Assembly (NCBI GenBank): GCA_937899725.1
Contig: CALCCA010000088.1
Coordinates: 62,001-126,000 of the forward strand
Source of the DNA: an uncultured Halomicronema sp.
GTDB taxonomy: Bacteria > Cyanobacteriota > Cyanobacteriia > Phormidesmidales > Phormidesmidaceae
Direction: 5' to 3'
Length of the DNA stretch: 64,000 nt
Both the position numbers and the translations under genes were made by a program. The notes beneath the pieces were generated by a model. The model saw only the letters and a list, made by a program, of their open reading frames with translations, was not told where the DNA came from and did no database searches. This document shows positions 19,139 to 28,567 of this stretch, in pieces (positions within the stretch are counted from its first letter, which is position 1; each line of letters starts with the position of its first letter).

Positions 19139-19867
19139 TCACCGTTGCGGTTGGCGATGGCGATTGGCCCACACCAGGCCTTTGGTGAAATAAAGGCTTG
19201 CTGTAATGACCGCTAGTAATGTGTAAAACAGGCGAATGCCCCACCCAGTCAGCATAAAGATGCGAGTAAATAGTCCGGGCTCTAGGCCGCTAAAGCGCGT
19301 CAGCTCAGAGCGAAACCATTTATCGTCTTGGTCAATATTTTGCAGCGCTCTGAGGTTGGTCGGCAAGATGGGTACCTGCACGGTGTAGCGAAAAAAGCCA
19401 ATCAAGCCGCCATTGCCCGTAGCTTGCTTGAGCAACGTATCGGTCACCTGTTCAGCTTGAGTAGGCAGCAACTCCGACTCTACAGCGACTTCTTGCATCC
19501 AGAGGTGATACCGCATGGCATAACCACTCATAAAGACCAGCGGCACCGCCACTAACAGTGATAGCAGTTTTGGCCAAAAGCTCCAATGTCGGGGCAGCCA
19601 TAGTGTAAAAGCCCCTAAGCTGACTCCCAAGATGGCAAACACGATCACGTTTGTCACTTCCATCAGCTCTAAACTTTTGAGCAGCCCACCCATGAGGGGA
19701 AGGTCGTAGACCACGGCTTCCGAAGCCCAAGCGATCGCAGCCTTTAAGGCCATCATGCCGACCACGAGCAGTACCGTGGCACAAACATACCGCAATAGTT
19801 TAGATGACTTGGCGGCGGTTTTGGCACGCGCCTTAGGTTTCCGGTTTGATGAAAGTCTTGTCGTCAT
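19139..19867 (-). CDS. Multi-helix membrane protein, unknown
   Basis: 242 residues from ATG 19867 (a GTG 9 bases upstream is possible). Basic N-terminus (KPKARAKTAAKSSK), then about five hydrophobic segments (about 27-45, 71-92, 100-117, 205-225), with a mainly soluble stretch between about 120 and 195. I do not recognise the family. The mobA-like gene follows after 9 bases, suggesting co-transcription, but gives no clue to function. Confidence 0.6.
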   Translation of the reverse strand: MTTRLSSNRKPKARAKTAAKSSKLLRYVCATVLLVVGMMALKAAIAWASEAVVYDLPLMGGLLKSLELMEVTNVIVFAILGVSLGAFTLWLPRHWSFWPKLLSLLVAVPLVFMSGYAMRYHLWMQEVAVESELLPTQAEQVTDTLLKQATGNGGLIGFFRYTVQVPILPTNLRALQNIDQDDKWFRSELTRFSGLEPGLFTRIFMLTGWGIRLFYTLLAVITASLYFTKGLVWANRHRQPQR

Positions 19868-19876
19868 GCGAACCAC

Positions 19877-20523
19877 AGGCTAAAGACAGGCGGGTATTAA
19901 ACAAATCGGCTCAGCAAAATCTTGGAAAGGAGGGTATGAGCCAGGCAACCCGACGCGCCCTCAAGATAACATCCACAGGCTAACGTAGGCGGCGACAGCG
20001 ATCGCCCGCAAGGTTAAACGTTTAGGGGGTGTCAAAAAACCTAAAACCGGGAGCAGCCATTTTCCCCAGGATGGACTTGAGCAATGAGACGCGATCGCCC
20101 CTGATTGCTTATGAGGATAGTTGAGAATATTGGAAATAGCCGCAGATTTCACCCAAATTCGTCAGTATTTTTACATCTCCGCTAGGGCACGTCTTCAATC
20201 AGACTCGAAAGCCTTACGGTATGAGCATCATCGTGCCCGCTCCATAAACCTAGCGAGAGGCTGAACCGCTTTCAGCATAAGGACTCAGCCATTAAATGAT
20301 GGCCGCCTCTAGAGACATCCGCCTCCATTCAAATATTTTGGCTATTAAACAGCAAATCCCGGCGAACTGAAGCGGGTTTACCCTTCATTCACCGGGATTG
20401 CGTAGAAGCAGTTGCATCGCCATCGAGTGCCCAGCTCAGCAGCTTGCTACTCACTCGCATCTGGAACGTTAGCGTTCGTCAGCTTGATTGAAAGACGGCG
20501 ATCGCCGCCTGCCAGTTCAGAGT
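19877..20523. other. Intergenic region, 647 bases
   Basis: No secure gene. A 63-codon minus-strand frame at 19961-20152 ends in a hydrophobic segment but has no family or good start. An inverted repeat AATCCCGG/CCGGGATT spans 20355-20399. Confidence 0.5.
20355..20399. repeat. 8-bp inverted repeat with 29-base loop
   Basis: AATCCCGG at 20355-20362 and CCGGGATT at 20392-20399. It lies 3' of the YHS gene (minus strand) but no T-run follows, so terminator status is doubtful. Confidence 0.45.
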
Positions 20524-21375
20524 CTACTCAGCCCAAGACACCTGGTTTTCATAGAACGTCTTCTCCGTCAGCACGCTGGGCCACATTGCATCGGCTTTCT
20601 CAATATTGCCAGGGATATCTTGTACCCACTGCTCTTGCACTTCTTGGCTGTAGTTGAGATAAAGCTTGCCATCAACGATCTTCCAAGCGCGGGGGTCAAC
20701 CGAAGCCACGTTACCTTCGCTCATAGCTTTGGCACAATAGCCGCCGTAGGCAGGAGCAAAAGCTTCAGGCTCAGCCTTAAACGCTTCCTTATTGGCAGCG
20801 CTGCTAAAGCGCCAGGTCGCACCATTCCACTCGTACTCATATTGCGGCAGACCAGCCACTGCTTCGCCCATCGTGAAGTAAGCCACCGGGTCAGCGCCGC
20901 GAATAGCCAAATCACTTGAACCTTCAATGTAAACCTCAGGGTGGGGCGGCTCAGCTGCCGACACCACATCCGCAGCCGCACAGGGATTCGCCGCGCAAGG
21001 GTCTGCCGCACAAGGATTCGCTGCGCAAGGGTCTGCGGCACAGGGGTCAGCGGCACAAGGGTCTGCCGCGCAGGGATTCGCGGCACAAGGATCAACTGCC
21101 GCGCAAGGATCAGCCGCACAAGGATCAACTGCCGCGCAAGGATCAGCCGCACAAGGATCAACTGCTGCACAAGGCTTCGCTGCACAAGGATCAACTGCTG
21201 CGCAAGGATTCGCCGCACAGGGATCAACTGCCGCACAAGGGTCAATTGCTGCACAAGGATCGACCTCGGCAGCACAGGGGTTGGCCTGCGCTGGGCTAAA
21301 GATGGTGGGCAGAGAAGCTACCCCAACGGATAAAACAGCCGAGGCAACAAATGCGGTCAAATACTTAATCTTCAT
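20524..21375 (-). CDS. Secreted YHS-domain protein with Cys-rich PCAA repeats
   Basis: 283 residues from ATG 21375 (MKIKYL). A signal peptide (about 1-31, ending SPAQA) is followed by 19 repeats of PCAA with short acidic or Asn spacers (32-134), so 19 cysteines about every five to seven residues. A spacer leads to a YHS domain from about residue 150, with GADPVAYF, AAYF-like TMG, WRFSSAANKEAFKAEPEAFAP and GGYCAKAM. YHS domains are small, often metal-linked modules. The repeats could bind metal or form disulfides in the periplasm; function is unknown. The longer TTG-started frame from 21399 lacks support. Confidence 0.85.
   Translation of the reverse strand: MKIKYLTAFVASAVLSVGVASLPTIFSPAQANPCAAEVDPCAAIDPCAAVDPCAANPCAAVDPCAAKPCAAVDPCAADPCAAVDPCAADPCAAVDPCAANPCAADPCAADPCAADPCAANPCAADPCAANPCAAADVVSAAEPPHPEVYIEGSSDLAIRGADPVAYFTMGEAVAGLPQYEYEWNGATWRFSSAANKEAFKAEPEAFAPAYGGYCAKAMSEGNVASVDPRAWKIVDGKLYLNYSQEVQEQWVQDIPGNIEKADAMWPSVLTEKTFYENQVSWAE
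20974..21282 (-). repeat. Coding minisatellite: 19 PCAA-type repeat units
   Basis: Encodes residues 32-134 of the YHS protein. Units of 15-21 bases such as GATCCTTGTGCGGCA, with alternating Asp, Asn and Val-Asp spacers, mostly in a pattern of D/N-PCAA and VD-PCAA. The length is likely to vary between strains. Confidence 0.9.
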
Positions 21376-21861
21376 CGGGCAACATCCAAAAAACGGCAAT
21401 TGTCAGTCAAAATCTGTCGTCAAACAGCACAAATCTATTGACAGGGTGTATTTTCTCTTGCTTGCTGTCAGTGAAGTTCGATACCTCACGACCTAGGCTC
21501 ACAGTCAACCCCGCTCTTACTAAACGGCATCTCGATGAAGTGCGTCTGAGGAAGATCTGAGAAAACGTTGAGAATTGCCATGCAAAACGAATTAGAGGGA
21601 ACATCAAAACCCTCATCCGTGCTTTTTTGGCTGAGCCGCAGTCGATTGATGGCGTCGGGCTGGTTCTCGGGAATCTGTCGCCATTGAAATCGCGTATACC
21701 TAGCAGACAATCGCTTCCAGCCCCTCGCGATTGACGTTAAAGATCTCCACAGAGGCAGATTTTGTGGATGCCCTGTGGCAATGAAATCCCGGTTTCTCGC
21801 TAAACCTATTCCCGACAGTGACGATATATCTTTTTTCGGAAATCTCCTGAGAGCCAGATAT
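21376..21861. other. Intergenic region between ispH and the YHS gene
   Basis: 486 bases without a supported gene. A 154-codon minus-strand open frame spans most of it and overlaps the ispH 3' end; it matches no family I know and I reject it. No clear promoter identified. Confidence 0.5.
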
Positions 21862-23103
21862 TTAGTCAGCCATGACGAGGGCCGCCTGCTGTTTGAGCTG
21901 AAAAATGCGCTCAATGGATGCTTCGACGGCGCGATCGGGGGTCGAAGCACCCGAGGTCACACCGACTGTAATCGGGCCTGCAGGCAACCAATCTTCAGTG
22001 ACCGTGAGCTCACCGTGTAGCGGCTTATGTTCAATACGGTTGTCTGGCCCAATTCGCTCAGGAGCATCGATGTGATAAGAGGGAATGTTGCGCTCGATCG
22101 CGATTTCTTGCAAATGCGTAGTGTTTGAAGAGTTATAGCCACCAATCACGAGCATCACGTCCACAGTCTCATCGACGAGCTCAAACATGGCATCCTGACG
22201 TTCTTGGGTGGCGTCACAGATGGTGTTGAAGGCTAAGAAGTGATCATTCAGCGATTGCGGCCCATATTTTTGCAGCATGGTGTGCTCAAACAGCTTACCG
22301 ATCGCCTCGGTTTCTCCCTTCAACATAGTGGTTTGGTTGGCTACACCGATCCGTTCGAGATCTTGATCCGGATCAAACCCTTCAGAATAGGCCTGTTCGA
22401 ACTTGGTGAGAAACTCATCGCGACGTCGCTGCTGCGCCTCGGGAAACTCAGCTTTGTGGAGAATATAGTCGGCCACATACTGGGCTTCATCCAGATTCAG
22501 TACCACTAAGTAAGTCTGGGCAAAAGAACTGGTAGCGACCGTTTCTTCGTGCTGATACTTGCCATGAATAATCGAAGTGTGGGCTTTTTTCTTATGCTTT
22601 TCGACCGTATTCCAAACTTTCGACACCCAGGGGCAGGTCGTATCAACGATGGTGCAGCCTTTATCGTTGAGTAGCTTCATTTCTTGCACGCTAGCGCCAA
22701 AGGCGGGCAAAATCACGACGTCTCCTTCACCAACCACGGCAAAGTTCTTCTCGCCGTCGACCACTTCGATAAAATGCACGTTCATGTCCCGCAGACGCTG
22801 ATTGACGCCGGGGTTATGAATGATTTCGTTCGTGATCCAAATGCGCTCAGTGGGAAAATGCTGGCGCGTTTCGTAGGCCATCGCGACCGCCCGCTCGACG
22901 CCCCAGCAAAAGCCAAAGGATTTGGCCAGGCTGATGGTGACCTCGCCTTCGGTCAACACATAATTGTTGTCACGGATTTTTTGAATCAGACTGCTCTGAT
23001 ATTCCGTTTGCATTTGTTCGGCGACGTCTTTGCCGTGCCCCAAACTGTTGCGAAAATATTTATCAGAGTGATTCAGTGATCGCTTAAAGGCTTTGGTATC
23101 CAT
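21862..23103 (-). CDS. ispH: 4-hydroxy-3-methylbut-2-enyl diphosphate reductase
   Basis: 413 residues from ATG 23103 ([10 protein letters not shown], the usual cyanobacterial start; a longer frame adds five residues). The last enzyme of the MEP pathway, an oxygen-sensitive 4Fe-4S protein that makes IPP and DMAPP. Visible: [19 protein letters not shown] (first Cys ligand near 70), [13 protein letters not shown] (second Cys), [12 protein letters not shown] (third Cys), plus [10 protein letters not shown]. It sits far from the other carotenoid genes (crtB, pds) but feeds the same route. Isolated. Confidence 0.97.
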   Translation of the reverse strand: MDTKAFKRSLNHSDKYFRNSLGHGKDVAEQMQTEYQSSLIQKIRDNNYVLTEGEVTISLAKSFGFCWGVERAVAMAYETRQHFPTERIWITNEIIHNPGVNQRLRDMNVHFIEVVDGEKNFAVVGEGDVVILPAFGASVQEMKLLNDKGCTIVDTTCPWVSKVWNTVEKHKKKAHTSIIHGKYQHEETVATSSFAQTYLVVLNLDEAQYVADYILHKAEFPEAQQRRRDEFLTKFEQAYSEGFDPDQDLERIGVANQTTMLKGETEAIGKLFEHTMLQKYGPQSLNDHFLAFNTICDATQERQDAMFELVDETVDVMLVIGGYNSSNTTHLQEIAIERNIPSYHIDAPERIGPDNRIEHKPLHGELTVTEDWLPAGPITVGVTSGASTPDRAVEASIERIFQLKQQAALVMAD

Positions 23104-23290
23104 GACGCTCCCGGTCACCAGCTGCTTGTTATCTAGGATAGCGGTTTGCTGCCTTCCTACTCAGAAACTCACCGTTGAAAGAATCAATCATGACGCTAGA
23201 TCAGCTCACTAACCGGGCGACGCGATCAGCCCATGCGCCTTGACCGATCATCCTGCCCTGTGCGGAGAAAACCCATCCCAGCCGGAGAGT

Positions 23291-24133
23291 TTACTCATCG
23301 AGCTCAGTGCTGAGCAGGAGCGCGATCGCCGTGCGCCAGACCAAATAGCCGCGATCGTTTAAGTGCAGACCATCCGTGGTGAGATCGGGCCGCAGCGCCC
23401 CTTCGCCATTGGCAAACAGCGGGTACAAATCGAGATAGTCGACATCATGCTCTTGGGCAATATCAGCGAGGACGCTGTTGACGGCCTGAATGCGATCGTT
23501 CGGCAGCAGCAACAGACGTTCCCGGCCTTCCCAGGTGGCATTGGCGGCCCCGTGAGGCAAAATTGACTGCACCACAATATCCGCCTCAGGGTGTTTACGC
23601 TTTAGATATTGCACCGCCTGGCGGATATGATCGGTCACCTGACTCTCAGGCTCTCCAGCAATCAGGTCATTGATGCCAATCATCAAGAAGATCGTCTCGA
23701 CCTTGGCCTCATCCAGCGCATTCAGCCGCTTCAGCATCATGTCAGAGCCTTCGCCCGAAATCGCCTGGTTCAGCCAGGTGCGCTGTCCGGGCAGCAGATC
23801 CTGCGGAAACCAGAGAGAAATTGAGTCGCCCAGCAGCACTGTCAATCGGGGCACTGACTCATGGGCTTTGGCTTCTTGCCGTAGCAGCTCGACCCATTGC
23901 TGATATTGCAGGTATTGGCGATCGCCAAGTTGCGGGCTGAAATTATCGACGGCGGCGGGATTATCGGCCACAGAAGCACTGGCTTGCGGCAACACCGAGG
24001 CATTAGGCGCTGTCGCTGTCGCCGGTTGGCGATCGCGCAGACCCATGATGACCGCCATGAAGAGCAGGACATTCATGGCCAGCGATAGCATCATCCAATT
24101 GGGAACTGTGCGAAAGCGTTCCAGCGTTTTCAT
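23291..24133 (-). CDS. SGNH/GDSL-type hydrolase, membrane-anchored
   Basis: 280 residues. A single membrane helix at about residues 15-33 anchors an outward domain. Blocks: VLLGDSISLWFP (about 100-111, nucleophile Ser in GDS), a Gly-rich block II (NQAISGEGSDMM), GINDLI (block III, about 153-158) and DGLHLNDRGY (block V, catalytic Asp/His). The family includes lipases, acyl and carbohydrate esterases; the substrate is not readable. Cyanobacteria often have such proteins in polysaccharide or envelope work. Isolated. Confidence 0.85.
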   Translation of the reverse strand: MKTLERFRTVPNWMMLSLAMNVLLFMAVIMGLRDRQPATATAPNASVLPQASASVADNPAAVDNFSPQLGDRQYLQYQQWVELLRQEAKAHESVPRLTVLLGDSISLWFPQDLLPGQRTWLNQAISGEGSDMMLKRLNALDEAKVETIFLMIGINDLIAGEPESQVTDHIRQAVQYLKRKHPEADIVVQSILPHGAANATWEGRERLLLLPNDRIQAVNSVLADIAQEHDVDYLDLYPLFANGEGALRPDLTTDGLHLNDRGYLVWRTAIALLLSTELDE

Positions 24134-24386
24134 GAAAAGAGACGCATGCAGAATGGCTCAAATTGTATCAAGCAGTTCGAGACTGTGTTGCATTCCCACA
24201 TAAATCCTACAAATGATTGAGGTCGAATCTCATCAAGCGTCACAGACGAGTAGACGTCACACGAGTTTCCATCAACGACATAGCAGGTAATACGGCTGGC
24301 TGACAGTACCAGTCAGCCGTGGAGTCATGGGCGAGATCGGGCCGAATCACAAAGGATATAAAGTGCTGAAGTCGCTGCGCTTGTCC

Positions 24387-25478
24387 CTAGACGTTAAAGC
24401 GAAACAGCATCACGTCGCCTTCCTGCACGGTATATTCCTTGCCTTCACTGCGCACCAGACCTTTTTCCTTCGCGCCATTCATTGAGCCCAGATCGACTAA
24501 AGCCTGATAGGCCACCGTTTCAGCGCGAATAAAGCCTCGTTCAAAGTCAGTGTGAATCACGCCTGCCGCTTGAGGGGCCAGCATGCCCGCCGTAATCGTC
24601 CAAGCGCGGGTCTCTTTGGGGCCAGTGGTGAAATAGGTGCGCAGGCCCAATAAATCATAAGTGGCCCGAATTAAGGACTGTAAGCCCCCCTCGGTGACGC
24701 CCAAAGCTTCGAGGAAGTCCACTCGATCTTCAGTAGATAGTTCCACCAGCTCAGCTTCCACCTGGGCCGAAATAATCACCACCTCTGCGCCTTCAGTCGC
24801 GGCGATCGCCCTCACCTTTTCCACATAGTCATTGCCCGTGGCCAAGTCGTCTTCGTTGACATTGGCAGCATAGATCACGGGTTTACGCGTCAGCAGCCCC
24901 AGGGGTTTGATCAAGAGTTCTTCATCAGGCGTCAGGTCAACGGTGCGGGCCGTTTTGCCCTCGTTGAGCACCGGCATCAGCTTATCTAGCACATCGACTT
25001 CCGCCTGAATGTCTTTCTCTTTGCGCGCCTGTTTGCGCGCCCGATCGAGGCGCTTCTCAACCTGTGAGAGATCCGACAGCGTCAGTTCAAGGTTGATAAT
25101 TTCGGCATCGCGCGCCGGATCAATCGAACCTGAGACATGAATAATGTCGTCATTTTCAAAGCAGCGGACGACATGGACGATCGCGTCCACTTCGCGAATA
25201 TTGGCGAGAAACTGATTGCCTAACCCTTCGCCTTTACTGGCTCCGGCCACTAATCCGGCAATGTCAACAAATTCCACTCGCGCCGGGACGATCTCCTGGG
25301 ACTCCGAAATTTCGGCGAGTACGGCGAGGCGAGTATCAGGCACCGCCACGACCCCCACATTGGGCTCAATGGTGCAAAACGGAAAATTCGCTGCCTGTGC
25401 TTTGGCGTTGGCCACCACGGCGTTGAACAACGTTGATTTGCCCACGTTGGGTAGCCCGACAATTCCGGCTCTCAGCAT
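24387..25478 (-). CDS. ychF: YchF/OLA1 family nucleotide-binding GTPase/ATPase
   Basis: 363 residues, the family length. G1 GIVGLPNVGKSTLFNAVV (about 5-22), G3 VDIAGLVAGASKGEGLGNQFL, G4-like YAANVNEDDL replacing NKxD (the Asn-x-x-Glu variant explains ATP preference of the family), a coiled-coil insert (about 125-170) and a C-terminal TGS domain (GLRTYFTTGPKETRAWTI). Ribosome-associated; redox and stress links have been reported. It is followed by the xse genes in the same direction but 88 bases away. Confidence 0.95.
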   Translation of the reverse strand: MLRAGIVGLPNVGKSTLFNAVVANAKAQAANFPFCTIEPNVGVVAVPDTRLAVLAEISESQEIVPARVEFVDIAGLVAGASKGEGLGNQFLANIREVDAIVHVVRCFENDDIIHVSGSIDPARDAEIINLELTLSDLSQVEKRLDRARKQARKEKDIQAEVDVLDKLMPVLNEGKTARTVDLTPDEELLIKPLGLLTRKPVIYAANVNEDDLATGNDYVEKVRAIAATEGAEVVIISAQVEAELVELSTEDRVDFLEALGVTEGGLQSLIRATYDLLGLRTYFTTGPKETRAWTITAGMLAPQAAGVIHTDFERGFIRAETVAYQALVDLGSMNGAKEKGLVRSEGKEYTVQEGDVMLFRFNV

Positions 25479-25565
25479 AGCGATCGCACTGACACAGTAA
25501 ATAAACCTTTACCAGCATAGTGGATGTTCGCAGCGAGGATGCGCCCGCGCAGACATCCGCCTGGG

Positions 25566-25823
25566 TCAGCCATCCCCCAGGGTTTCGATCAGCAGATCAA
25601 CCTGCTCTTGCCGCGCTTGCAAGAAGCTTTCACACTGCTGCAGATCGACTACGGCCTGCTCAAACTCTTCGAAGACAGCGGCGAGCGGTAGTTCTCCCTG
25701 CTCTAGCCGAGTGACCGTCGCTTCGATTTTGGCCACTGTCGCTTCGTAAGACCAGGTGACATCAGTTTCTGGCGAGGACGTCTCAAGGGAAGTAGTCTTT
25801 GGGGTTTTGGCGGCTTTGGTCAT
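25566..25823 (-). CDS. xseB: Exodeoxyribonuclease VII small subunit
   Basis: 85 residues from ATG 25823 (MTKAAKTPK); the longer open frame upstream adds 14 residues. The conserved core [29 protein letters not shown] (about 28-56) is the XseB helical hairpin; the N-terminal Thr/Ser-rich tail is family-variable. It assembles in several copies on XseA to form the enzyme that degrades single-stranded DNA. Immediately 3' of xseA, in the same orientation, so co-transcribed. Confidence 0.93.
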   Translation of the reverse strand: MTKAAKTPKTTSLETSSPETDVTWSYEATVAKIEATVTRLEQGELPLAAVFEEFEQAVVDLQQCESFLQARQEQVDLLIETLGDG

Positions 25824-25900
25824 TGTTAGTTTTTTAGTTGAGGGCAAGGTTGGGCGGAAACGCAAATATTAGGCGATCGCAATTAAGGAACGGGGCTGAC

Positions 25901-27175
25901 TCAAACTGAAGCGGGGGGCGACTCCGGGCGGGACTCAGGTGGCGCCACAACTGCTTTGACCTCGGCCTGCAGCGCTCCCTGAGCCAGCTGCACCTGCACG
26001 GTATCGCCCACTTGCACGCCAGCCGTCGTCTCTAAAACGCGATCGCGTTCGGTTCGCACGATCGCATACCCCCGTTTCAACACCGCCGCCGGATCAAGAC
26101 TCTGCAGCGTTTGCGAGAGATAGCGGCAATGTTGTTGAGCCGTTTGCAAACGGTTTGGTATCCCCTGCCGCAGCCGGTGACGATACCAATTCAAACGCTG
26201 TTGCTCTTGCTGCAAAGTTTGATCAAGGTGCAGCTGCTCGAGGCGGCGACGCAGGTCAGCCACCTGTTCATAATGCATCTGCACCGCCGACTGCAGAGCC
26301 GCTTTCACGATTTGCCGCCGACTATCGTGGGCAGCCCAGAGCTCCGCCAGGTGAGGTACGGCCTGCTCCGCCGCGGCGGTAGGCGTGTGAGCGCACAGGT
26401 CAGCCGCCAAATCCGCTAGGGTTTCATCCCGTTCGTGTCCAATCCCCGTGATCACCGGGACCGGATGGAGGGAGATCGCCCGCACCACACGCTCGTCGTC
26501 AAATGCATCTAAATCTTCCCGCGCACCGCCCCCTCGCGCCACCATCACCAGCTCAGCGCGGCGGTCAGCGGCCACCCGTGTCAGCGCTGCCGCGATCGAC
26601 TCCGGCGCTTGCGACCCCTGCACGATTGCGGGTGACAACAGCACGCTCAAGCCAGGCTGTCGCTGCTTCAGAGTCTTTTGAATATCGCCCCAAGCCGCTG
26701 CCTGGGGCGAAGTCACCACCGCCACACAGCGAGGATAAGTGGGCAAGGGTCGTTTCAGCTCATCGTCAAACACCCCTTCAGCCGCCAGCCGCTCATAGAG
26801 TTGACGGCGGCGCAGCGCCTGCAGCCCCGCGCCCGCCGGGAGGATCTGTAGGGTATTGAGCTGATACTGGCCGCGGGCCGCGTACACCCGCACCTGCCCG
26901 AGCAGAAACACCTGCTCGCCCGCCACCGGGGGCGTCACCAACTTAGCGCGCTGTGATCGCCACACCACCGCCTGGATCGACGCCGTCGTCTCGGTGTCTT
27001 GCAGGGTCAAAAAGAGATGCCCATTGCGATCGTGGGCACTGGAAATCTCACCGACCACCCATACCTGATGCAGCTGCGGATTCTGCTCTAGCAGCGCTTG
27101 AATATAGGCCGTCACGCCCGCCACACTCACGGCCGCTTCGGGCACTTTCACTGAAATTTGCGACACAGTCATCAT
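25901..27175 (-). CDS. xseA: Exodeoxyribonuclease VII large subunit
   Basis: 424 residues. An N-terminal OB-fold (about 10-110, LHQVWVVGEISS), then the nuclease domain with CVAVVTSPQAAAWGDI, LVMVARGGGAREDLDAF and VITGIGHERDETLADLAAD, and a long helical region (about 275-370) before a small C-terminal beta segment. It processes ssDNA ends in repair and recombination. Divergent from recA (178-base spacer with a LexA-like box), an arrangement that suits joint DNA-damage control. Start at one of two adjacent ATGs. Confidence 0.95.
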   Translation of the reverse strand: MMTVSQISVKVPEAAVSVAGVTAYIQALLEQNPQLHQVWVVGEISSAHDRNGHLFLTLQDTETTASIQAVVWRSQRAKLVTPPVAGEQVFLLGQVRVYAARGQYQLNTLQILPAGAGLQALRRRQLYERLAAEGVFDDELKRPLPTYPRCVAVVTSPQAAAWGDIQKTLKQRQPGLSVLLSPAIVQGSQAPESIAAALTRVAADRRAELVMVARGGGAREDLDAFDDERVVRAISLHPVPVITGIGHERDETLADLAADLCAHTPTAAAEQAVPHLAELWAAHDSRRQIVKAALQSAVQMHYEQVADLRRRLEQLHLDQTLQQEQQRLNWYRHRLRQGIPNRLQTAQQHCRYLSQTLQSLDPAAVLKRGYAIVRTERDRVLETTAGVQVGDTVQVQLAQGALQAEVKAVVAPPESRPESPPASV

Positions 27176-27232
27176 GCTTACTGAAATTGATCGCGATGCT
27201 CATGCCATCGCCTAGAACCGCCCTAGAATTTT

Positions 27233-27246
27233 AGTACACTTGTATG
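27233..27246. promoter_or_regulatory. LexA-box-like site between xseA and recA
   Basis: AGTACACTTGTATG fits the described cyanobacterial SOS motif RGTACNNNDGTWCB with one mismatch (T for C in the right half). It lies in the divergent spacer, closer to xseA than to recA. Cyanobacterial LexA does not always regulate repair genes, so function is uncertain. Confidence 0.45.
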
Positions 27247-27273
27247 TATGATGAGAAGGTAAAAAAATCAGGT

Positions 27274-27295
27274 TTATCGTTAGACTAAACGATAA
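27274..27295. promoter_or_regulatory. Perfect inverted repeat upstream of recA
   Basis: TTATCGTT-agacta-AACGATAA, two perfect 8-base arms around a 6-base centre, 58 bases before the recA start. Could be an operator. The right arm includes GATAAC, which resembles a -10 element. Confidence 0.45.
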
Positions 27296-27353
27296 CTTTG
27301 CATCAGCCTCATCGCTGACCGCGTAACCAGCACTCTGCGACCTAAGGGAAAGT

Positions 27354-28424
27354 ATGGCTAAGACGACCACTGGCAACCCTGATAAAGATAAGGCGTTGAG
27401 CATGGTGCTCAACCAGATTGAGCGCAACTTTGGCAAAGGCTCAATCATGAAGCTCGGCGACGCCAGCCGGATGAAGGTCGCTACCGTTTCGACCGGAGCG
27501 CTGACCCTGGATATGGCCTTGGGGGGCGGCTTGCCCAAAGGGCGAGTCATCGAGATTTATGGCCCCGAAAGTTCGGGTAAAACGACGCTGGCGCTCCACG
27601 CTTTGGCCGAAGTGCAAAAGCAGGGGGGCACTGCCGCCTTTGTGGACGCTGAACATGCCCTTGATCCGATTTATGCGCGGGCTCTGGGCGTCAATATCGA
27701 TGAGCTGTTTGTCTCGCAGCCGGACACCGGCGAAGCGGCGCTAGAAATTGTCGACCAGCTGGTGCGATCATCCGCGATCGATCTGGTCGTCGTCGATTCG
27801 GTCGCGGCCCTAGTGCCCCGGGCAGAAATTGAAGGGGAAATGGGCGATGCTCACGTCGGCCTGCAGGCGCGACTGATGAGCCAAGCCCTCAGAAAAATCA
27901 CCGGCAACATCGGCAAGTCCGGCTGCACCGTCATTTTTCTCAACCAGCTCCGTCTCAAAATCGGCGTCGTTTACGGCAATCCAGAAACCACCACTGGCGG
28001 CAATGCGCTGAAGTTTTACGCCTCTGTCAGGCTCGATATTCGCAGAATTCAGACGCTGAAAAAGGGGACGGAAGAATACGGCATCCGGGCCAAGGTCAAG
28101 GTCGCCAAGAATAAGGTCGCGCCGCCGTTCCGCATTGCCGAATTTGACATTATTTTTGGTCAAGGCATCTCCACTCTCGGCTGCATCGTCGATTTGGCCG
28201 AGAAGCACGACATCATTATCCGCAAAGGGGCTTGGTACAGCTATAACGGCGAAAATATTAGTCAGGGTCGCGATAACGCCATCAAGTTACTCGACGAAAA
28301 GCCCGAACTGGCTCAAGAAATTGAGGCCAAAGTCAAGCAAAAGCTGGAAATCGGCGGTGCCCCAGAAACCAACGGCAAGGGGGCGACCGATGACCTTGAC
28401 GATATGCCTGACGATGATGATTAA
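27354..28424 (+). CDS. recA: RecA recombinase
   Basis: 356 residues. Mediates strand exchange and LexA/UmuD self-cleavage. Visible: [14 protein letters not shown] (Walker A, about 66-79), [15 protein letters not shown] (Walker B), [28 protein letters not shown] (loop 2 region) and an acidic C-terminal tail ([11 protein letters not shown]). ATG 27354 with AAGGGA 5 bases upstream. The loop NQLRLK lacks the usual second Arg/Ile spacing (NQIRMK) but is within normal variation. Divergent from xseA. Confidence 0.98.
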   Translation: MAKTTTGNPDKDKALSMVLNQIERNFGKGSIMKLGDASRMKVATVSTGALTLDMALGGGLPKGRVIEIYGPESSGKTTLALHALAEVQKQGGTAAFVDAEHALDPIYARALGVNIDELFVSQPDTGEAALEIVDQLVRSSAIDLVVVDSVAALVPRAEIEGEMGDAHVGLQARLMSQALRKITGNIGKSGCTVIFLNQLRLKIGVVYGNPETTTGGNALKFYASVRLDIRRIQTLKKGTEEYGIRAKVKVAKNKVAPPFRIAEFDIIFGQGISTLGCIVDLAEKHDIIIRKGAWYSYNGENISQGRDNAIKLLDEKPELAQEIEAKVKQKLEIGGAPETNGKGATDDLDDMPDDDD

Positions 28425-28567
28425 GCCATCAACTCTGAAGTCGCTCAGCGACTGAGCGTTCATCGCCTAGTGAAGCGGCTAGGAATCCTGGAGAAACCGG
28501 CACTGGCAGCAATCGGCCGAATCGCGGGTTTTTCAACACTATCAATCGTTGCCGCCAATCACTGACC

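Noticed and set aside
20916-21333. Long plus-strand open frames antisense to the PCAA repeats
   Set aside because: They arise from the repetitive DNA in other frames; composition (runs of Lys/Arg/His/Gln) is artificial and the minus strand has signal peptide and YHS domain.
21486-21950. 154-codon frame overlapping the end of ispH
   Set aside because: Overlaps ispH coding sequence and lacks family features or a ribosome site.
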